In this document: positions 44,950 to 54,509 of the stretch, one piece after another
Position numbering within the stretch: position 1 is the first letter of the stretch
Layout of the letters: every line of letters begins with the position of its first letter
Assembly: GCF_026340305.1 (NCBI RefSeq)
Contig: NZ_JAPEPI010000001.1
Coordinates: forward strand, 3,968,001 to 4,032,000
Direction of reading: 5' to 3'
Origin: Streptomyces sp. NBC_01381
GTDB lineage: Bacteria > Actinomycetota > Actinomycetes > Streptomycetales > Streptomycetaceae
DNA: 64,000 nucleotides
Made by a program: the position numbers and the translations under genes
Notes under the pieces: model-generated
Databases searched by the model: none
The model's input: the letters and a program-made list of their open reading frames with translations, nothing else
Told to the model about the DNA's origin: nothing

Positions 44950-45582
44950 GTGTTCACCGGAATCGTCGAAGAGCTGGGCGAGATCACCGCCGTCGAGAAG
45001 CTGGCCGACGCCTCGCGCTTCCGCCTCCGTGGCCCCGTCGTCACCGAAGGCGCGAAGCACGGCGACTCCATCGCGGTCAACGGCGTCTGTCTGACGGTCG
45101 TGGAGCACGAGGGCGACGAGTTCACCGCCGATGTGATGGCCGAGACGCTCGACCGCTCCAGCCTCGGCGCGCTCGCGGTCGGCTCGCGGGTCAACCTGGA
45201 GCGGCCCACGGCCGTCGGTGACCGCCTCGGCGGGCACATCGTGCAGGGCCACGTGGACGGCACCGGCGAGATCGTCGAGCGCAAGCCGTCCGAGAACTGG
45301 GAGATCGTCAAGGTCTCGCTCCCCGCAGGACTCGCCCGCTACGTGGTGGAGAAGGGCTCCATCACGGTGGACGGCGTGAGCCTGACCGTCGTCGACGCGG
45401 GACCCGACTACTTCACCATCAGCCTCATCCCCACCACCCTCGCGCTGACCACGCTCGGCATCAAGCAGCCCGGCGACCCGGTCAACCTCGAGGTCGACGT
45501 CATCGCGAAGTACGTCGAGCGGATGCTCGGCGACCGCATCCACGCGCCCGCTCCCGCCGCCGCTCAGGAGGCCACGAAGTGA
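44950..45582 (+). CDS. ribE: riboflavin synthase (lumazine-dismutating)
   Basis: Forms riboflavin from two lumazines. 210 residues made of two internally repeated lumazine-binding barrels: MFTGIVEELGEI with GDSIAVNGVCLTVV in the first, and GHIVQGHVDGTGEI with GSITVDGVSLTVVD in the second. GTG 44950 directly follows the ribD TGA; the 3' end overlaps ribM by 4 nt (GTGA). Confidence 0.95.
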   Translation: MFTGIVEELGEITAVEKLADASRFRLRGPVVTEGAKHGDSIAVNGVCLTVVEHEGDEFTADVMAETLDRSSLGALAVGSRVNLERPTAVGDRLGGHIVQGHVDGTGEIVERKPSENWEIVKVSLPAGLARYVVEKGSITVDGVSLTVVDAGPDYFTISLIPTTLALTTLGIKQPGDPVNLEVDVIAKYVERMLGDRIHAPAPAAAQEATK

Positions 45583-46226
45583 ACTGGCTCAACTCCGAAG
45601 CCTTCACGGCCTTCGGGCAGCATGTGATCTGGTCCGACATGGTGGGCAACACCGTCGGCCTGATCGCCCTCGCCCTCGGCTGGCGGCGCTCCATATGGAC
45701 CTGGCCCGCCCAGTTCCTGTCCGGCGTCATCCTCGTCGCCGCGTACGCGTCCGCGCAGCTCTCCGGCGGCGTCGGCAAGCAGCTGCTCGTCATCGGCGTC
45801 GCCCTGTGGGGCTGGCGGCTGTGGACCAACGGCAAGCAGCAGGCGCAGGACGGCTCCATCGCCGTCCGGTTCGCGACCTGGAAGGAGCGCGGCGTGCTGC
45901 TCGGCGGCACCGCCGTCGGCACCCTCGCGGTCGGCGCCCTGTTCTCCGCCGTACCCGATCTGTCCTGGAACCCCTGGCCCGACGCCTACATCTTCGTCGG
46001 CACGCTCGCCGCGATGGTCGCCCAGGCGCGCGGTCTCGTCGAGTTCTGGTTCGCCTGGCTGCTGGTCGACGTGGTCGGCGTGCCGCTCGCGTTCAGCAGC
46101 GGCCTCGCCTTCTCCGGCCTTGTGTACGTCATCTACCTCGCCCTCGTCCTGTGGGGCCTGCGCGACTGGTGGCTGCGGTCGCGCACCGCGTCCTCGCAGC
46201 CCGTCATGGAAGGAGCCCCGGCATGA
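45579..46226 (+). CDS. ribM: PnuC-family riboflavin transporter
   Basis: 215 residues with six or seven membrane helices and PnuC-type residues (NTVGLIALALGWRRSIWTWP, AQFLSGVILVAAYA, WPDAYIFVGTLAAMVAQARG, WFAWLLVDVVGVPLAF). PnuC proteins move nicotinamide riboside, but the version encoded within riboflavin operons of Streptomyces and Corynebacterium (RibM/PnuX) is a riboflavin facilitator. Placement between ribE and ribBA with coupled start and stop on both sides strongly supports that. Confidence 0.88.
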   Translation: MNWLNSEAFTAFGQHVIWSDMVGNTVGLIALALGWRRSIWTWPAQFLSGVILVAAYASAQLSGGVGKQLLVIGVALWGWRLWTNGKQQAQDGSIAVRFATWKERGVLLGGTAVGTLAVGALFSAVPDLSWNPWPDAYIFVGTLAAMVAQARGLVEFWFAWLLVDVVGVPLAFSSGLAFSGLVYVIYLALVLWGLRDWWLRSRTASSQPVMEGAPA

Positions 46227-47521
46227 CTGCGGCACCTGTTTGGTACAGCACGGGTCATGGAGAAGACGCCTCTGACCTGGCCCTCGACCCCGTAGAGGCG
46301 GCCATCCGCGACATCGCCGCCGGGCGGCCCGTCGTGGTCGTCGACGACGAGGACCGGGAGAACGAGGGCGACCTCGTCATCGCCGCCGAGAAGGCGACCC
46401 CCGAGATCATCGCGTTCATGATGAGCGAGTGCCGCGGCCTGATCTGCGCGCCCATGGAGGGCGACGAGCTGGACCGCCTCCAGCTCCCGCAGATGGTCGA
46501 GAACAACACCGAGTCGATGCGGACGGCCTTCACCGTCTCCGTCGACGCGAGCGCCGCGCACGGCGTCACCACCGGCATCTCGGCCGCCGACCGCGCCACC
46601 ACGCTCCAGATGCTCGCGGCGGGCGCCTTCGAGCCGACCGACTTCGTACGGCCCGGCCACATCTTCCCGCTGCGCGCCAAGTCCGGCGGCGTCCTGGCGC
46701 GCAACGGCCACACCGAGGCCGCGGTCGACCTGGCCCGGCTCGCGGGCCTGCGCCCCGCCGGGGCCATCGTCGAGATCGCGGGCGAGGACGGCACGATGCT
46801 CCGCCTGCCGGAGCTGATCCCGTTCGCCCGCAAGCACGGCCTGACGATCATCTCCATCGAGGACCTGATCGCCTACCGCCGCTCCTCCGAGCCGACGGTC
46901 CGCCGCGAGGCCGAGGTCCGCCTGCCCACCGCGTTCGGCGAGTTCACGGCGTACGGCTATCGCTCCACCGTCGACGGCGTGGAGCACGTCGCCCTGGTCC
47001 ACGGCGACATCGGCGAGGGCGACGACGTCCTGGTCCGCATCCACTCCGAGTGCCTGACCGGCGACGTCTTCCACTCGCTGCGCTGCGACTGCGGCCCCCA
47101 GCTCGAGGCGTCCATGCGGCGCATCACGGAGGAGGGACGCGGCGTCGTGGTCTATCTCCGCGGCCACGAGGGGCGCGGCATCGGCCTGCTGTCCAAGCTG
47201 CGCGCCTACGAACTCCAGGAGCGCGGCAGCGACACCCTGGACGCCAACCTGGAGCTCGGCCTGCCCGCCGACGCCAGGGACTACGGCGCCGGCGCCAGGA
47301 TCCTCGACGACCTCGGCGTCCGCAGCCTGCGCCTGATGACCAACAACCCCGACAAGACCGACGCGGTCGTCCGGCACGGCCTGAAGGTCACCGGACGCGA
47401 GCCCATGGCGGTCCACGCGGGCGAGCACAACCTCCGCTACCTGCGCACCAAGCGGGACCGGATGGGGCACGACCTGCCCGGGCTCGACACGCCCGAGGTG
47501 TCGGCCTGCGGCAACCAGTAA
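46223..47521 (+). CDS. ribBA: bifunctional DHBP synthase / GTP cyclohydrolase II
   Basis: Catalyses both entry reactions of riboflavin synthesis. 432 residues: N-terminal RibB domain (about 20-220) with VVVDDEDRENEGDLV, and GVTTGISAADRATT; C-terminal RibA domain (about 225-420) with the zinc ligands in SECLTGDVFHSLRCDCG, RGHEGRGIGLLSK, and MTNNPDKTDA. The ATG overlaps the ribM stop (ATGA). Confidence 0.95.
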   Translation: MTAAPVWYSTGHGEDASDLALDPVEAAIRDIAAGRPVVVVDDEDRENEGDLVIAAEKATPEIIAFMMSECRGLICAPMEGDELDRLQLPQMVENNTESMRTAFTVSVDASAAHGVTTGISAADRATTLQMLAAGAFEPTDFVRPGHIFPLRAKSGGVLARNGHTEAAVDLARLAGLRPAGAIVEIAGEDGTMLRLPELIPFARKHGLTIISIEDLIAYRRSSEPTVRREAEVRLPTAFGEFTAYGYRSTVDGVEHVALVHGDIGEGDDVLVRIHSECLTGDVFHSLRCDCGPQLEASMRRITEEGRGVVVYLRGHEGRGIGLLSKLRAYELQERGSDTLDANLELGLPADARDYGAGARILDDLGVRSLRLMTNNPDKTDAVVRHGLKVTGREPMAVHAGEHNLRYLRTKRDRMGHDLPGLDTPEVSACGNQ

Positions 47522-47563
47522 GTACTGACGCAAGAAATCCCGTACAAGAACCAGGAGAAGCGC

Positions 47564-48049
47564 GTGAGCGGCAAGGGTGCACCCGAACTGAGCGTGAAGA
47601 ACTGCGGCGACCTGCGGGTCGCGGTGATCGCCGCGCAGTGGCACGAGAAGGTCATGGACGGCCTCGTCGACGGCGCGCTGCGCGCCCTGCACGAGCTCGG
47701 CATCGACGAGCCGACCGTCCTGCGCGTGCCCGGCAGCTTCGAGCTGCCGGTCGTCGCCAAGGTCCTCGCGGGCCGCGGCTACGACGCGATCGTGGCGCTC
47801 GGCGTCGTCATCCGCGGCGGCACCCCGCACTTCGAGTACGTGTGCCAGGGCGTCACCCAGGGCCTCACGCAGGTCAGCATCGACACCGGGGTGCCCGTCG
47901 GCTTCGGCGTGCTGACCTGTGACACCGAGGAGCAGGCCCTGGACCGCGCGGGCATCGAGGGCTCCCGCGAGGACAAGGGGCACGAAGCGGTCACCGCGGC
48001 CGTCGCCACGGCGACCACGCTGCGTTCCGTGTCCGAGCCCTGGCGGTGA
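47564..48049 (+). CDS. ribH: 6,7-dimethyl-8-ribityllumazine synthase
   Basis: Condenses the ribBA and ribD products to lumazine. 161 residues; substrate sites VIAAQWHEKVMDGLVDGAL, VPGSFELPVVAKVLA, GVVIRGGTPHFEYVCQGV and GVLTCDTEEQALDRAG. Last gene of the rib operon; the next gene, hisE, is 34 nt downstream so read-through is likely. Confidence 0.95.
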   Translation: MSGKGAPELSVKNCGDLRVAVIAAQWHEKVMDGLVDGALRALHELGIDEPTVLRVPGSFELPVVAKVLAGRGYDAIVALGVVIRGGTPHFEYVCQGVTQGLTQVSIDTGVPVGFGVLTCDTEEQALDRAGIEGSREDKGHEAVTAAVATATTLRSVSEPWR

Positions 48050-48083
48050 GCGGGCCGAGGAGCCGCGTAAAGTAAGCGACATC

Positions 48084-48356
48084 ATGTCCAAGAAGACTTT
48101 CGAGGAGCTCTTCGCCGAGCTCCAGCACAAGGCCGCCAACGGCGACCCCGCAACCTCCCGCACCGCCGAGCTGGTCGACAAGGGCGTCCATGCCATCGGC
48201 AAGAAGGTCGTCGAGGAGGCCGCCGAAGTCTGGATGGCCGCCGAGCACGAGGGCAAGGAAGCCGCCGCCGAGGAGATCTCGCAGCTCCTGTACCACGTGC
48301 AGGTGATGATGGTCGCCCGCGGCATCTCGCTCGACGACGTGTACGCCCATCTCTGA
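48084..48356 (+). CDS. hisE: phosphoribosyl-ATP pyrophosphatase
   Basis: Second step of histidine synthesis. 90 residues with the MazG-like metal motif KVVEEAAEVWMAAEHEGKE and EEISQLLYHVQVMMVARG. Start ATG 48084. Separated from hisG by 53 nt. Confidence 0.95.
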   Translation: MSKKTFEELFAELQHKAANGDPATSRTAELVDKGVHAIGKKVVEEAAEVWMAAEHEGKEAAAEEISQLLYHVQVMMVARGISLDDVYAHL

Positions 48357-48409
48357 GCCGTACGCCCAAGCCCGACCCGACTCCCCTTAACGCAAAGGAA
48401 TCCCGCCTC

Positions 48410-49258
48410 ATGCTGCGCATCGCCGTCCCCAACAAGGGTTCACTGTCCGGACCTGCGTCGGCGATGCTCCATGAGGCCGGATACCAGCAGCGCAAGGAGT
48501 CCAAGGAGCTCGTCCTCGTCGACCCCGAGAACGAGGTCGAGTTCTTCTACCTGCGGCCCAAGGACATCGCGATCTACGTCGCGACCGGCAGGCTCGACAT
48601 CGGCATCACCGGCCAGGACCTCCTGGTCGACTCCGGTGCCGACGCCGAGCCGATCCTGCCGCTCGGCTTCGCCCGCTCCACCTTCCGGTTCGCCGCGAAG
48701 CCGGGCACGGCCGACAGCATCGAGGACCTCGAAGGCAAGACCGTCGCGACCTCGTACGAGGGAATCGTCGCCAAGCACCTCGCGGACAACGGCGTGGCCG
48801 CCTCCGTCGTGCACCTGGACGGCGCCGTCGAGACCGCGATCGAACTGGGCGTCGCCCAGGTCATCGCGGACGTCGTGGAGACCGGCACCTCGCTGCGGAA
48901 CGCGGGCCTCGAGGTCTTCGGCGAGCCGATCATGAAGTCCGAGGCGGTCGTCATCCGGCGCACCGGCGCGGACGGCGACGACCCGAAGGTGCAGCAGTTC
49001 CTGCGCCGCCTGCAGGGCGTCCTGGTCGCCAGGTCGTACGTGATGATGGACTACGACTGCCGCGCCGAGCACCTGGAGCGGGCCGTCGCCCTCACTCCCG
49101 GTCTTGAGTCGCCGACGATCTCGCCGCTGCACAACGAGGGCTGGGTCGCCGTGCGCTCCATGGTCCCGGCCAAGGAGGCGCAGCGCGTCATGGACGACCT
49201 GTACGACCTCGGGGCGCGCGCGATCCTGACCACGGCCATCCACGCCTGCCGCCTCTGA
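48410..49258 (+). CDS. hisG: ATP phosphoribosyltransferase, long form
   Basis: First, feedback-regulated step of histidine synthesis. 282 residues, thus the long form that works without HisZ: catalytic domains with IAVPNKGSLSGPA, VATGRLDIGITGQDLLVDSG, ADVVETGTSLRNAGL, and a C-terminal ACT-like regulatory domain (about 205-280) ending LGARAILTTAIHACRL. The stop overlaps the next start by one base (TGATG). Confidence 0.95.
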   Translation: MLRIAVPNKGSLSGPASAMLHEAGYQQRKESKELVLVDPENEVEFFYLRPKDIAIYVATGRLDIGITGQDLLVDSGADAEPILPLGFARSTFRFAAKPGTADSIEDLEGKTVATSYEGIVAKHLADNGVAASVVHLDGAVETAIELGVAQVIADVVETGTSLRNAGLEVFGEPIMKSEAVVIRRTGADGDDPKVQQFLRRLQGVLVARSYVMMDYDCRAEHLERAVALTPGLESPTISPLHNEGWVAVRSMVPAKEAQRVMDDLYDLGARAILTTAIHACRL

Positions 49259-49728
49259 TGACCCGGCAGGAGACCCCGGCCATGCCCGACCAGACGCACC
49301 TTCCCGCCCTTCCCGTCACGTTCCGGCCCGGCCGGACCAGGGCCGTGCTGCTCACCGCGGGAGCCGCGATCCTCGTGGTCCTCACGGTGATCGCCCTGCT
49401 CATCCCGGGCCTCAGCCCGGGGGAGCGGACCAGTTTCATCTTCACCGGCGCCCTGCTCTTCGGCGTGCTCGCGCTCCTGAGCAGGCCGAAGGTCGTCGCC
49501 GACGAGTCGGGCGTGACCGTCGTCAACATCGCCACCAGCAGGCGCCTCGCCTGGGCCGAGATCGTCCAGGTGAACCTGCGCCCCGGCGACCCGTGGGTGT
49601 TCCTCAACCTCAGCGACGGCACGAGCCTGCCCGCGATGGGCATCCAGCCCGGCATCGCCAAGGCACAGGCCATCGCCGACGCCCGAGCCCTGCGCGCCCT
49701 CGCCGACGCCCGCACCCCGCGGGGCTGA
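49258..49728 (+). CDS. small membrane protein with PH-like domain
   Basis: 156 residues: two membrane helices (about 30-52 and 60-78) followed by a C-terminal beta-rich domain of the bacterial PH type (VVADESGVTVVNIATSRRLA, then WAEIVQVNLRPGDPWVFLNL). A gene of this kind follows hisG in many actinobacteria as I recall. It overlaps the hisG stop and is likely cotranscribed. No known role. Confidence 0.8.
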   Translation: MTRQETPAMPDQTHLPALPVTFRPGRTRAVLLTAGAAILVVLTVIALLIPGLSPGERTSFIFTGALLFGVLALLSRPKVVADESGVTVVNIATSRRLAWAEIVQVNLRPGDPWVFLNLSDGTSLPAMGIQPGIAKAQAIADARALRALADARTPRG

Positions 49729-49926
49729 CGCTTCGGGCCGGGTCTTGATTAATCTGGTGGCGGGGCACGCCCGGTGTGCCGCCCCGCCCCTGACGGGCCC
49801 GCCCGGCCCCCAGGGGCTCCTGCTACCCGAGGAGTGACTCCCTCCGGCGATGGACGGTTCGTCCTGTAGTACATGCGCCGCCCCCTCCCGACATACCGGG
49901 ACTGGTCTGACCAGGGAGGCGGCGGC

Positions 49927-51276
49927 ATGACGACTTCCCTGCTGCTTCTCGGGGCGGCATTTCTGCTGATTCTCGCCAACGGCTTCTTCGTGGCCGCCGA
50001 GTTCGGGCTCGTCACCGTGGAGCGCCCGGACGCGGAGAAGGCCGCCGCCGACGGCGACCGACGGGCCCGTACGGTCGTCGCCGCCCTCAAGGAGCTGTCC
50101 TTCCAGCTCTCCGGCACCCAGCTCGGCATCACCATCACCTCGCTCGTGGTCGGCATGCTCGCCGAGCCGGCGCTCGCGCATCTGTTCGCGGGTCCGTTCA
50201 CGGCGACCGGCCTTCCGGAAGGCGCCGTACCGGGTGTCTCCGTAGTGGTCGGCATGCTGCTCGCGTCCGCCGTGCAGATGGTGATCGGCGAGCTCGTCCC
50301 GAAGAACTGGGCGGTGTCGCGGCCGCTGCAGGTCGCGCGCTTCGTCGCGGGTCCGCAGCATGTCTTCGCGCGGCTCTTCAGGCCCGTGATCTCGCTCCTG
50401 AACGCCGTCGCCAACCGGATCGTGCGGGTGTTCGGCGTGGAGCCCGCCGACGAGCTGGCCTCGGCCCGCACCCCCGGCGAGCTGGTCTCCCTGGCCCGGC
50501 ACTCGGCGCAGGCGGGCACCCTCGAACAGGACACCGCGGACCTGTTCGTACGGACCCTCTCCCTCGGCGAGCTGACCGCGCAGCACGTGATGACACCGCG
50601 CGTGAAGGTCAGCGCGCTGCAGACGTCGGCGACCGCCCAGGACGTGGTGAACCTGACCCGTGCCACGGGACTCTCGCGCTTCCCCGTCTACCGCGAGCGG
50701 ATCGACGAGATCGTCGGCATGGTGCACCTCAAGGACGCCCTGGCGGTCCCGGCGCACGAGCGGCTGCGGACGCCTGCGGGCCGTATCGCGCAGGTACCGC
50801 TCCAGGTCCCGGAGACGCTGCCCGTGCAGCAGCTTCTTGAGCAGCTGCGCAGTGAGCAGCCGATAGCCGTCGTCGTCGACGAGTACGGCGGCACGGCCGG
50901 TGTGGTCACCCTGGAGGACATCGTCGAGGAGCTCGTCGGCGAGGTCCGCGACGAGCACGACCTGCACGATCTGCCGGAACTCGCGGCGGCACCGGCGGAG
51001 GACGGCCGTCCCGCCTGGGACGCCGACGGCAGCTGCCGGGTCGACACGCTCCAGCGGATAGGGCTCGACGTGCCCGAGGGGCCGTACGAGACCGTGGCAG
51101 GCCTCGTCGCCGATCTGCTCGGCCGTATCCCCGCCCCCGGAGACCGGGCCGAACTTCCCGGCTGGCGGCTCGCGGTGCGCCAGGTCGATCACTACCGCGC
51201 GGAGCGGGTACGCCTCGTACGGACCGCGGACATCAGCGGTGCCCCCCAGGCACAGGTCGCGGAGGCCGTCCGATGA
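49927..51276 (+). CDS. CNNM/CorC-type membrane protein (hemolysin family), first of two
   Basis: 449 residues: DUF21/CNNM membrane domain (about 1-190; FVAAEFGLVTVERP, SFQLSGTQLGITITSL, VIGELVPKNWAV), two CBS repeats (about 205-340; VMTPRVKV, GLSRFPVYRERIDEIVGMVHLKD, VVDEYGGTAGVVTLEDIVEELVGE) and a C-terminal CorC/HlyC domain (about 360-440). This family is linked to Mg2+/Co2+ export. ATG 49927 follows a GGGAGG ribosome site. Coupled to the next gene (ATGA). Confidence 0.92.
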   Translation: MTTSLLLLGAAFLLILANGFFVAAEFGLVTVERPDAEKAAADGDRRARTVVAALKELSFQLSGTQLGITITSLVVGMLAEPALAHLFAGPFTATGLPEGAVPGVSVVVGMLLASAVQMVIGELVPKNWAVSRPLQVARFVAGPQHVFARLFRPVISLLNAVANRIVRVFGVEPADELASARTPGELVSLARHSAQAGTLEQDTADLFVRTLSLGELTAQHVMTPRVKVSALQTSATAQDVVNLTRATGLSRFPVYRERIDEIVGMVHLKDALAVPAHERLRTPAGRIAQVPLQVPETLPVQQLLEQLRSEQPIAVVVDEYGGTAGVVTLEDIVEELVGEVRDEHDLHDLPELAAAPAEDGRPAWDADGSCRVDTLQRIGLDVPEGPYETVAGLVADLLGRIPAPGDRAELPGWRLAVRQVDHYRAERVRLVRTADISGAPQAQVAEAVR

Positions 51277-52352
51277 GCGTGCTCCAACTCCTGTTCGCCC
51301 TGCTCCTGGTGCTCGCGAACGGCTTCTTCGTGGGGGCCGAGTTCGCGCTCGTCTCCGTACGCCGCAGCCAGATCGAGCCGCTGAACACCAAGCGGGCCCG
51401 CCAGGTCCTCTACGGCCTCGAACATCTGCCGCAGATGATGGCGGCCGCCCAGTTCGGCATCACCATCTGCTCGCTGACGCTCGGCGCGGTCGCCGAACCG
51501 ACCGTCGCGCATCTCCTGGAGCCCGTCTTCGAGGCGGCGCACATCCCCGAGGGGATCATCCATCCGCTCGGGTACGCCATCGCGCTCGCCGTCGTCGTCT
51601 TCCTCCACCTCGTCATCGGCGAGATGGTCCCGAAGAACCTCGCGATGGCGGCCCCGGAGAAGACCGCGCTGTGGTTCAGCCCCGGCCTTGTCGCCTTCGC
51701 CCGGCTGTGCCGGCCGGTCACGGTGGCGCTCGGGGCGTGCGCCAGGCTCGTCCTGAAGCTCTTCCGGGTCGAGCCCAAGGACGAGGTCGAGGCGGTCTTC
51801 ACCAGCGAGCAGCTCAACCGGCTCGTCGGCGACTCCGGCCAGGCCGGACTGCTCGAACCCGAGGAGCAGGAGCGCCTGGAGGACGCCCTGGAGCTGGGCT
51901 CGCGCCCGGTGACGGACGTCCTGCTCGACCGGGCGTCCCTGGTCACCGTGGGCGCCTCGGTCACCCCGAGCCAGGTCATCGAGCTCACCGGGCGCACCGG
52001 CTACTCCCGCTTTCCGGTCTGCGCGGAGAACGGCGCCTTCATGGGCTACCTGCACGTGAAGGACGTACTGGATCTGACCGATGGCGCGGAGACGGACCGG
52101 GCGGTGCCGCAGCAGGTCTGGCGCCCCATGACGACCCTGCGCGCCGAACTCCCGCTGGACGACGCCCTGACGGTGATGCGCCGCGCCGCCACGCATCTGG
52201 CGCAGGTGGCCGACGCGTCGGGCAAGGTGCTCGGCCTGGTCGCCCTGGAGGACGTCCTCGAGCTCCTGGTCGGCGAGGTCCGCGACCCGGCGCACCGGGT
52301 GTCGGTGCCCCGCAGGCCCCAGGAGGTGCGGGACAGCGCCCTGGTCGGCTGA
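51273..52352 (+). CDS. CNNM-type membrane protein (hemolysin family), second of two
   Basis: 359 residues with the same CNNM membrane domain (FFVGAEFALVSVRRSQIEPL, AAAQFGITICSLTLG, VIGEMVPKNLAM) and CBS pair (FPVCAENGAFMGYLHVKDVLDL, VLGLVALEDVLELLVGEV) but without the C-terminal CorC/HlyC domain. The pairing of one long and one short paralog in an overlapping gene pair suggests a heteromeric transporter. The two membrane domains differ clearly, so the duplication is old. Confidence 0.92.
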   Translation: MSVLQLLFALLLVLANGFFVGAEFALVSVRRSQIEPLNTKRARQVLYGLEHLPQMMAAAQFGITICSLTLGAVAEPTVAHLLEPVFEAAHIPEGIIHPLGYAIALAVVVFLHLVIGEMVPKNLAMAAPEKTALWFSPGLVAFARLCRPVTVALGACARLVLKLFRVEPKDEVEAVFTSEQLNRLVGDSGQAGLLEPEEQERLEDALELGSRPVTDVLLDRASLVTVGASVTPSQVIELTGRTGYSRFPVCAENGAFMGYLHVKDVLDLTDGAETDRAVPQQVWRPMTTLRAELPLDDALTVMRRAATHLAQVADASGKVLGLVALEDVLELLVGEVRDPAHRVSVPRRPQEVRDSALVG

Positions 52353-52361
52353 GCCTCGCGG

Positions 52362-54233
52362 TCACATCCGGGGCGGGTCCTGCGGGCCCCGCCCCGAAAG
52401 GACCTCTCCGTACGCCTGCATGAGGTCCGGAAGGCGCAGTGTCGACAAGTCGTCGCGGTCCGGCTCTCCGGGATAGCCGGACAGGCGCAGGTCGCGGTAG
52501 GCGCAGCTCTTCTCGTAGAGCGTGCGCAGGAAGCGGCCGTTGCCCAGCTCGTCGATCCAGGACTGGTCGACGACATGGCCGCTGATGGAGCGCAGCTCGT
52601 CCAGGGCCTCCTCGTCCCACACATCCCCGTTGTCGGCGGCGAGGACCTCGCCGATGGCGGTGAGCTCCAGAGGGCGGTACGAGGGGAAGTCGACCCGGGT
52701 CGTGAAGCGGGACGAGAGGCCGGGGTTGGCGGCGAGCAGCCGGTCCATGCCCTCGGGGTAGCCGGCCAGGATCACGACCAGGTGGTCGCGGTTGTCCTCG
52801 GCGCGCTTGAGGAGGACCTGCAGGGCTTCGTCGCCGTACGCGTCGCCCTTGCCGTAGCCCGAGTTGGAGAGCGAGTACGCCTCGTCCACGAAGAGGACGC
52901 CGCCGATCGCCGAGTCGATCAGTTCATTGGCCTTCACGGCGGTCTGGCCCAGATACTCGCCGACCAGGTCCGCGCGCTGCGCCTCCACCAGGTGGTCGCC
53001 GCCGAGCAGGCCGAGCGCGTAGAACGCCCTGCCCAGGATGCGGGCCACCGTGGTCTTGCCGGTGCCCGAGGGGCCCGAGAAGACGAAGTGTCGTTTCGGC
53101 GGCTGCACGGGCAGCCCTTGCGCGGCCCGCAGGCGCGCCATGTTCAGCTGCGCCGACAGCGCCTTGACCTGGCGCTTCACCGGCTCCAGGCCGACCATCC
53201 GCTCCAGCTCGGCGAGGGCCGCCTCCAGGAGCGCGGGGTCCGTCGGGCCCGGCGGCAGCTGTGGCAGCCCCGGCTGGACCGGGATCACGGCCTTCTCGCG
53301 CACCGCGTCGGTCTCGGACGGGCCGCCGCCGGGCGGCAGTTCGGGCTCGGTGACCTTCAGGTCGCGGCCCTCCGTGCCGAAGAGCGGGTCGATGCCGTCC
53401 GGGGCGTCCATCACGTCCTGCCCGAAGCCGGAGAGGGCGATCGACGCCAGGTCGGTGACCTCGTCGTACCCGTCGCCCTCGGCGATCGCCGCGAGCCGCG
53501 CCGAGGTGTCCATGAACGCCGGGTCCACCCGGTGCACCGCCCGGTACAGCGGCAGCGCCGCCGCCGAGCGGCCGGTGCCCTCGTGGGCGCGGGCCAGCCA
53601 GTAGCGCAGCTCCTTGCGCTGCGGCTGCTCGCTGCGGCAGCGCATCAGGGCGGCGGACAGGAGCGGCTCGGCCTGCCCGTACATCTCCAGGCGTACGCGG
53701 GCCATTCCGCCGAAGAGTCCGGCCTCGATGCCCAGCATCGCGTCGTCGATGAGCGAGTCCGTGTGCCGGACCAACTGCTCCCAGTCCTTGACCAGATAGG
53801 ACCGGCAGGCGTGCAGGAAGCGCACCTGCGGGTCCGCGTCGACCGGCGGCAGGCCCGCCAACGCCCGGTCCAGCTCCGGGACATGGCGCCCGTCGAGCCA
53901 GTGCGAGGCGTGCGCGAGCAGCAGATCGCGCGTGCTCTCCAGGACGGGCTGCACCCACCAGCCGAGCCAGTACCAGGAGTTGAGTGTGCGCCCGTGCCGG
54001 GCGCGCTGCTCCCCGAACCGGTCCCGGTGCTGGAACATCCGAAGGAGTGCTGTCGTCGTGTCGATGCGCAGTGCGTGCAGTCCGAGCCAGCCGTCGGCCA
54101 TCCCCGGATCCATCCGCACCGCGGCCCGGAACTCCTCCTCCGCCTGGGGATAGGCGCCCATCGTGTAGGCGTCGACGCCCCTGATCCAGGCGAGGTCGGC
54201 CGGGGCGGGTGAGCCCTGCGTGCCGAAGTCCAT
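52362..54233 (-). CDS. EccA/CbxX-like AAA+ ATPase with N-terminal TPR region
   Basis: 623 residues. The N-terminal half (about 1-260) is a helical TPR-like array (YTMGAYPQAEEEFRAAVRMD, HEGTGRSAAALPLYRAVHR). A Pro-rich linker follows (about 295-335), then a CbxX/SpoVK-type AAA+ module: Walker A GPSGTGKTT (387-395), pore-loop region LVGEYLGQTAVK, Walker B VLFVDEAYSL (446-455), sensor-type LAGYPEGMDRLL and the arginine-finger area NPGLSSRFTTRVDFP. This is the domain order of EccA of type VII secretion, but no ESX genes are present here. ATG 54233. Confidence 0.88.
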   Translation of the reverse strand: MDFGTQGSPAPADLAWIRGVDAYTMGAYPQAEEEFRAAVRMDPGMADGWLGLHALRIDTTTALLRMFQHRDRFGEQRARHGRTLNSWYWLGWWVQPVLESTRDLLLAHASHWLDGRHVPELDRALAGLPPVDADPQVRFLHACRSYLVKDWEQLVRHTDSLIDDAMLGIEAGLFGGMARVRLEMYGQAEPLLSAALMRCRSEQPQRKELRYWLARAHEGTGRSAAALPLYRAVHRVDPAFMDTSARLAAIAEGDGYDEVTDLASIALSGFGQDVMDAPDGIDPLFGTEGRDLKVTEPELPPGGGPSETDAVREKAVIPVQPGLPQLPPGPTDPALLEAALAELERMVGLEPVKRQVKALSAQLNMARLRAAQGLPVQPPKRHFVFSGPSGTGKTTVARILGRAFYALGLLGGDHLVEAQRADLVGEYLGQTAVKANELIDSAIGGVLFVDEAYSLSNSGYGKGDAYGDEALQVLLKRAEDNRDHLVVILAGYPEGMDRLLAANPGLSSRFTTRVDFPSYRPLELTAIGEVLAADNGDVWDEEALDELRSISGHVVDQSWIDELGNGRFLRTLYEKSCAYRDLRLSGYPGEPDRDDLSTLRLPDLMQAYGEVLSGRGPQDPPRM

Positions 54234-54509
54234 CACGTCCCCCACAAACCGTGCCCCCGTTTACCGCCAGGCCGGTGCCCGTCGGCAACTTCGCTGAACC
54301 GCCGTGCTGCGGACGGGAGTTGTCTCGGTGCGCAGAGCAGCCGTCCGTAAGCCGCACCGAAAGGCATCGTACCTGCGGGGGAGCGCTCGGCCGTAGGGTG
54401 CCGCAGCGCGGGATCAGCCAGGTCGGGCCGGGTGAGGCGGCACGCGGTCGTCACCGAGTGTGAGCGAATGGCGGCTCGGAGCGCCCGGAATCTGGGCGAG
54501 GAGGCAGAA

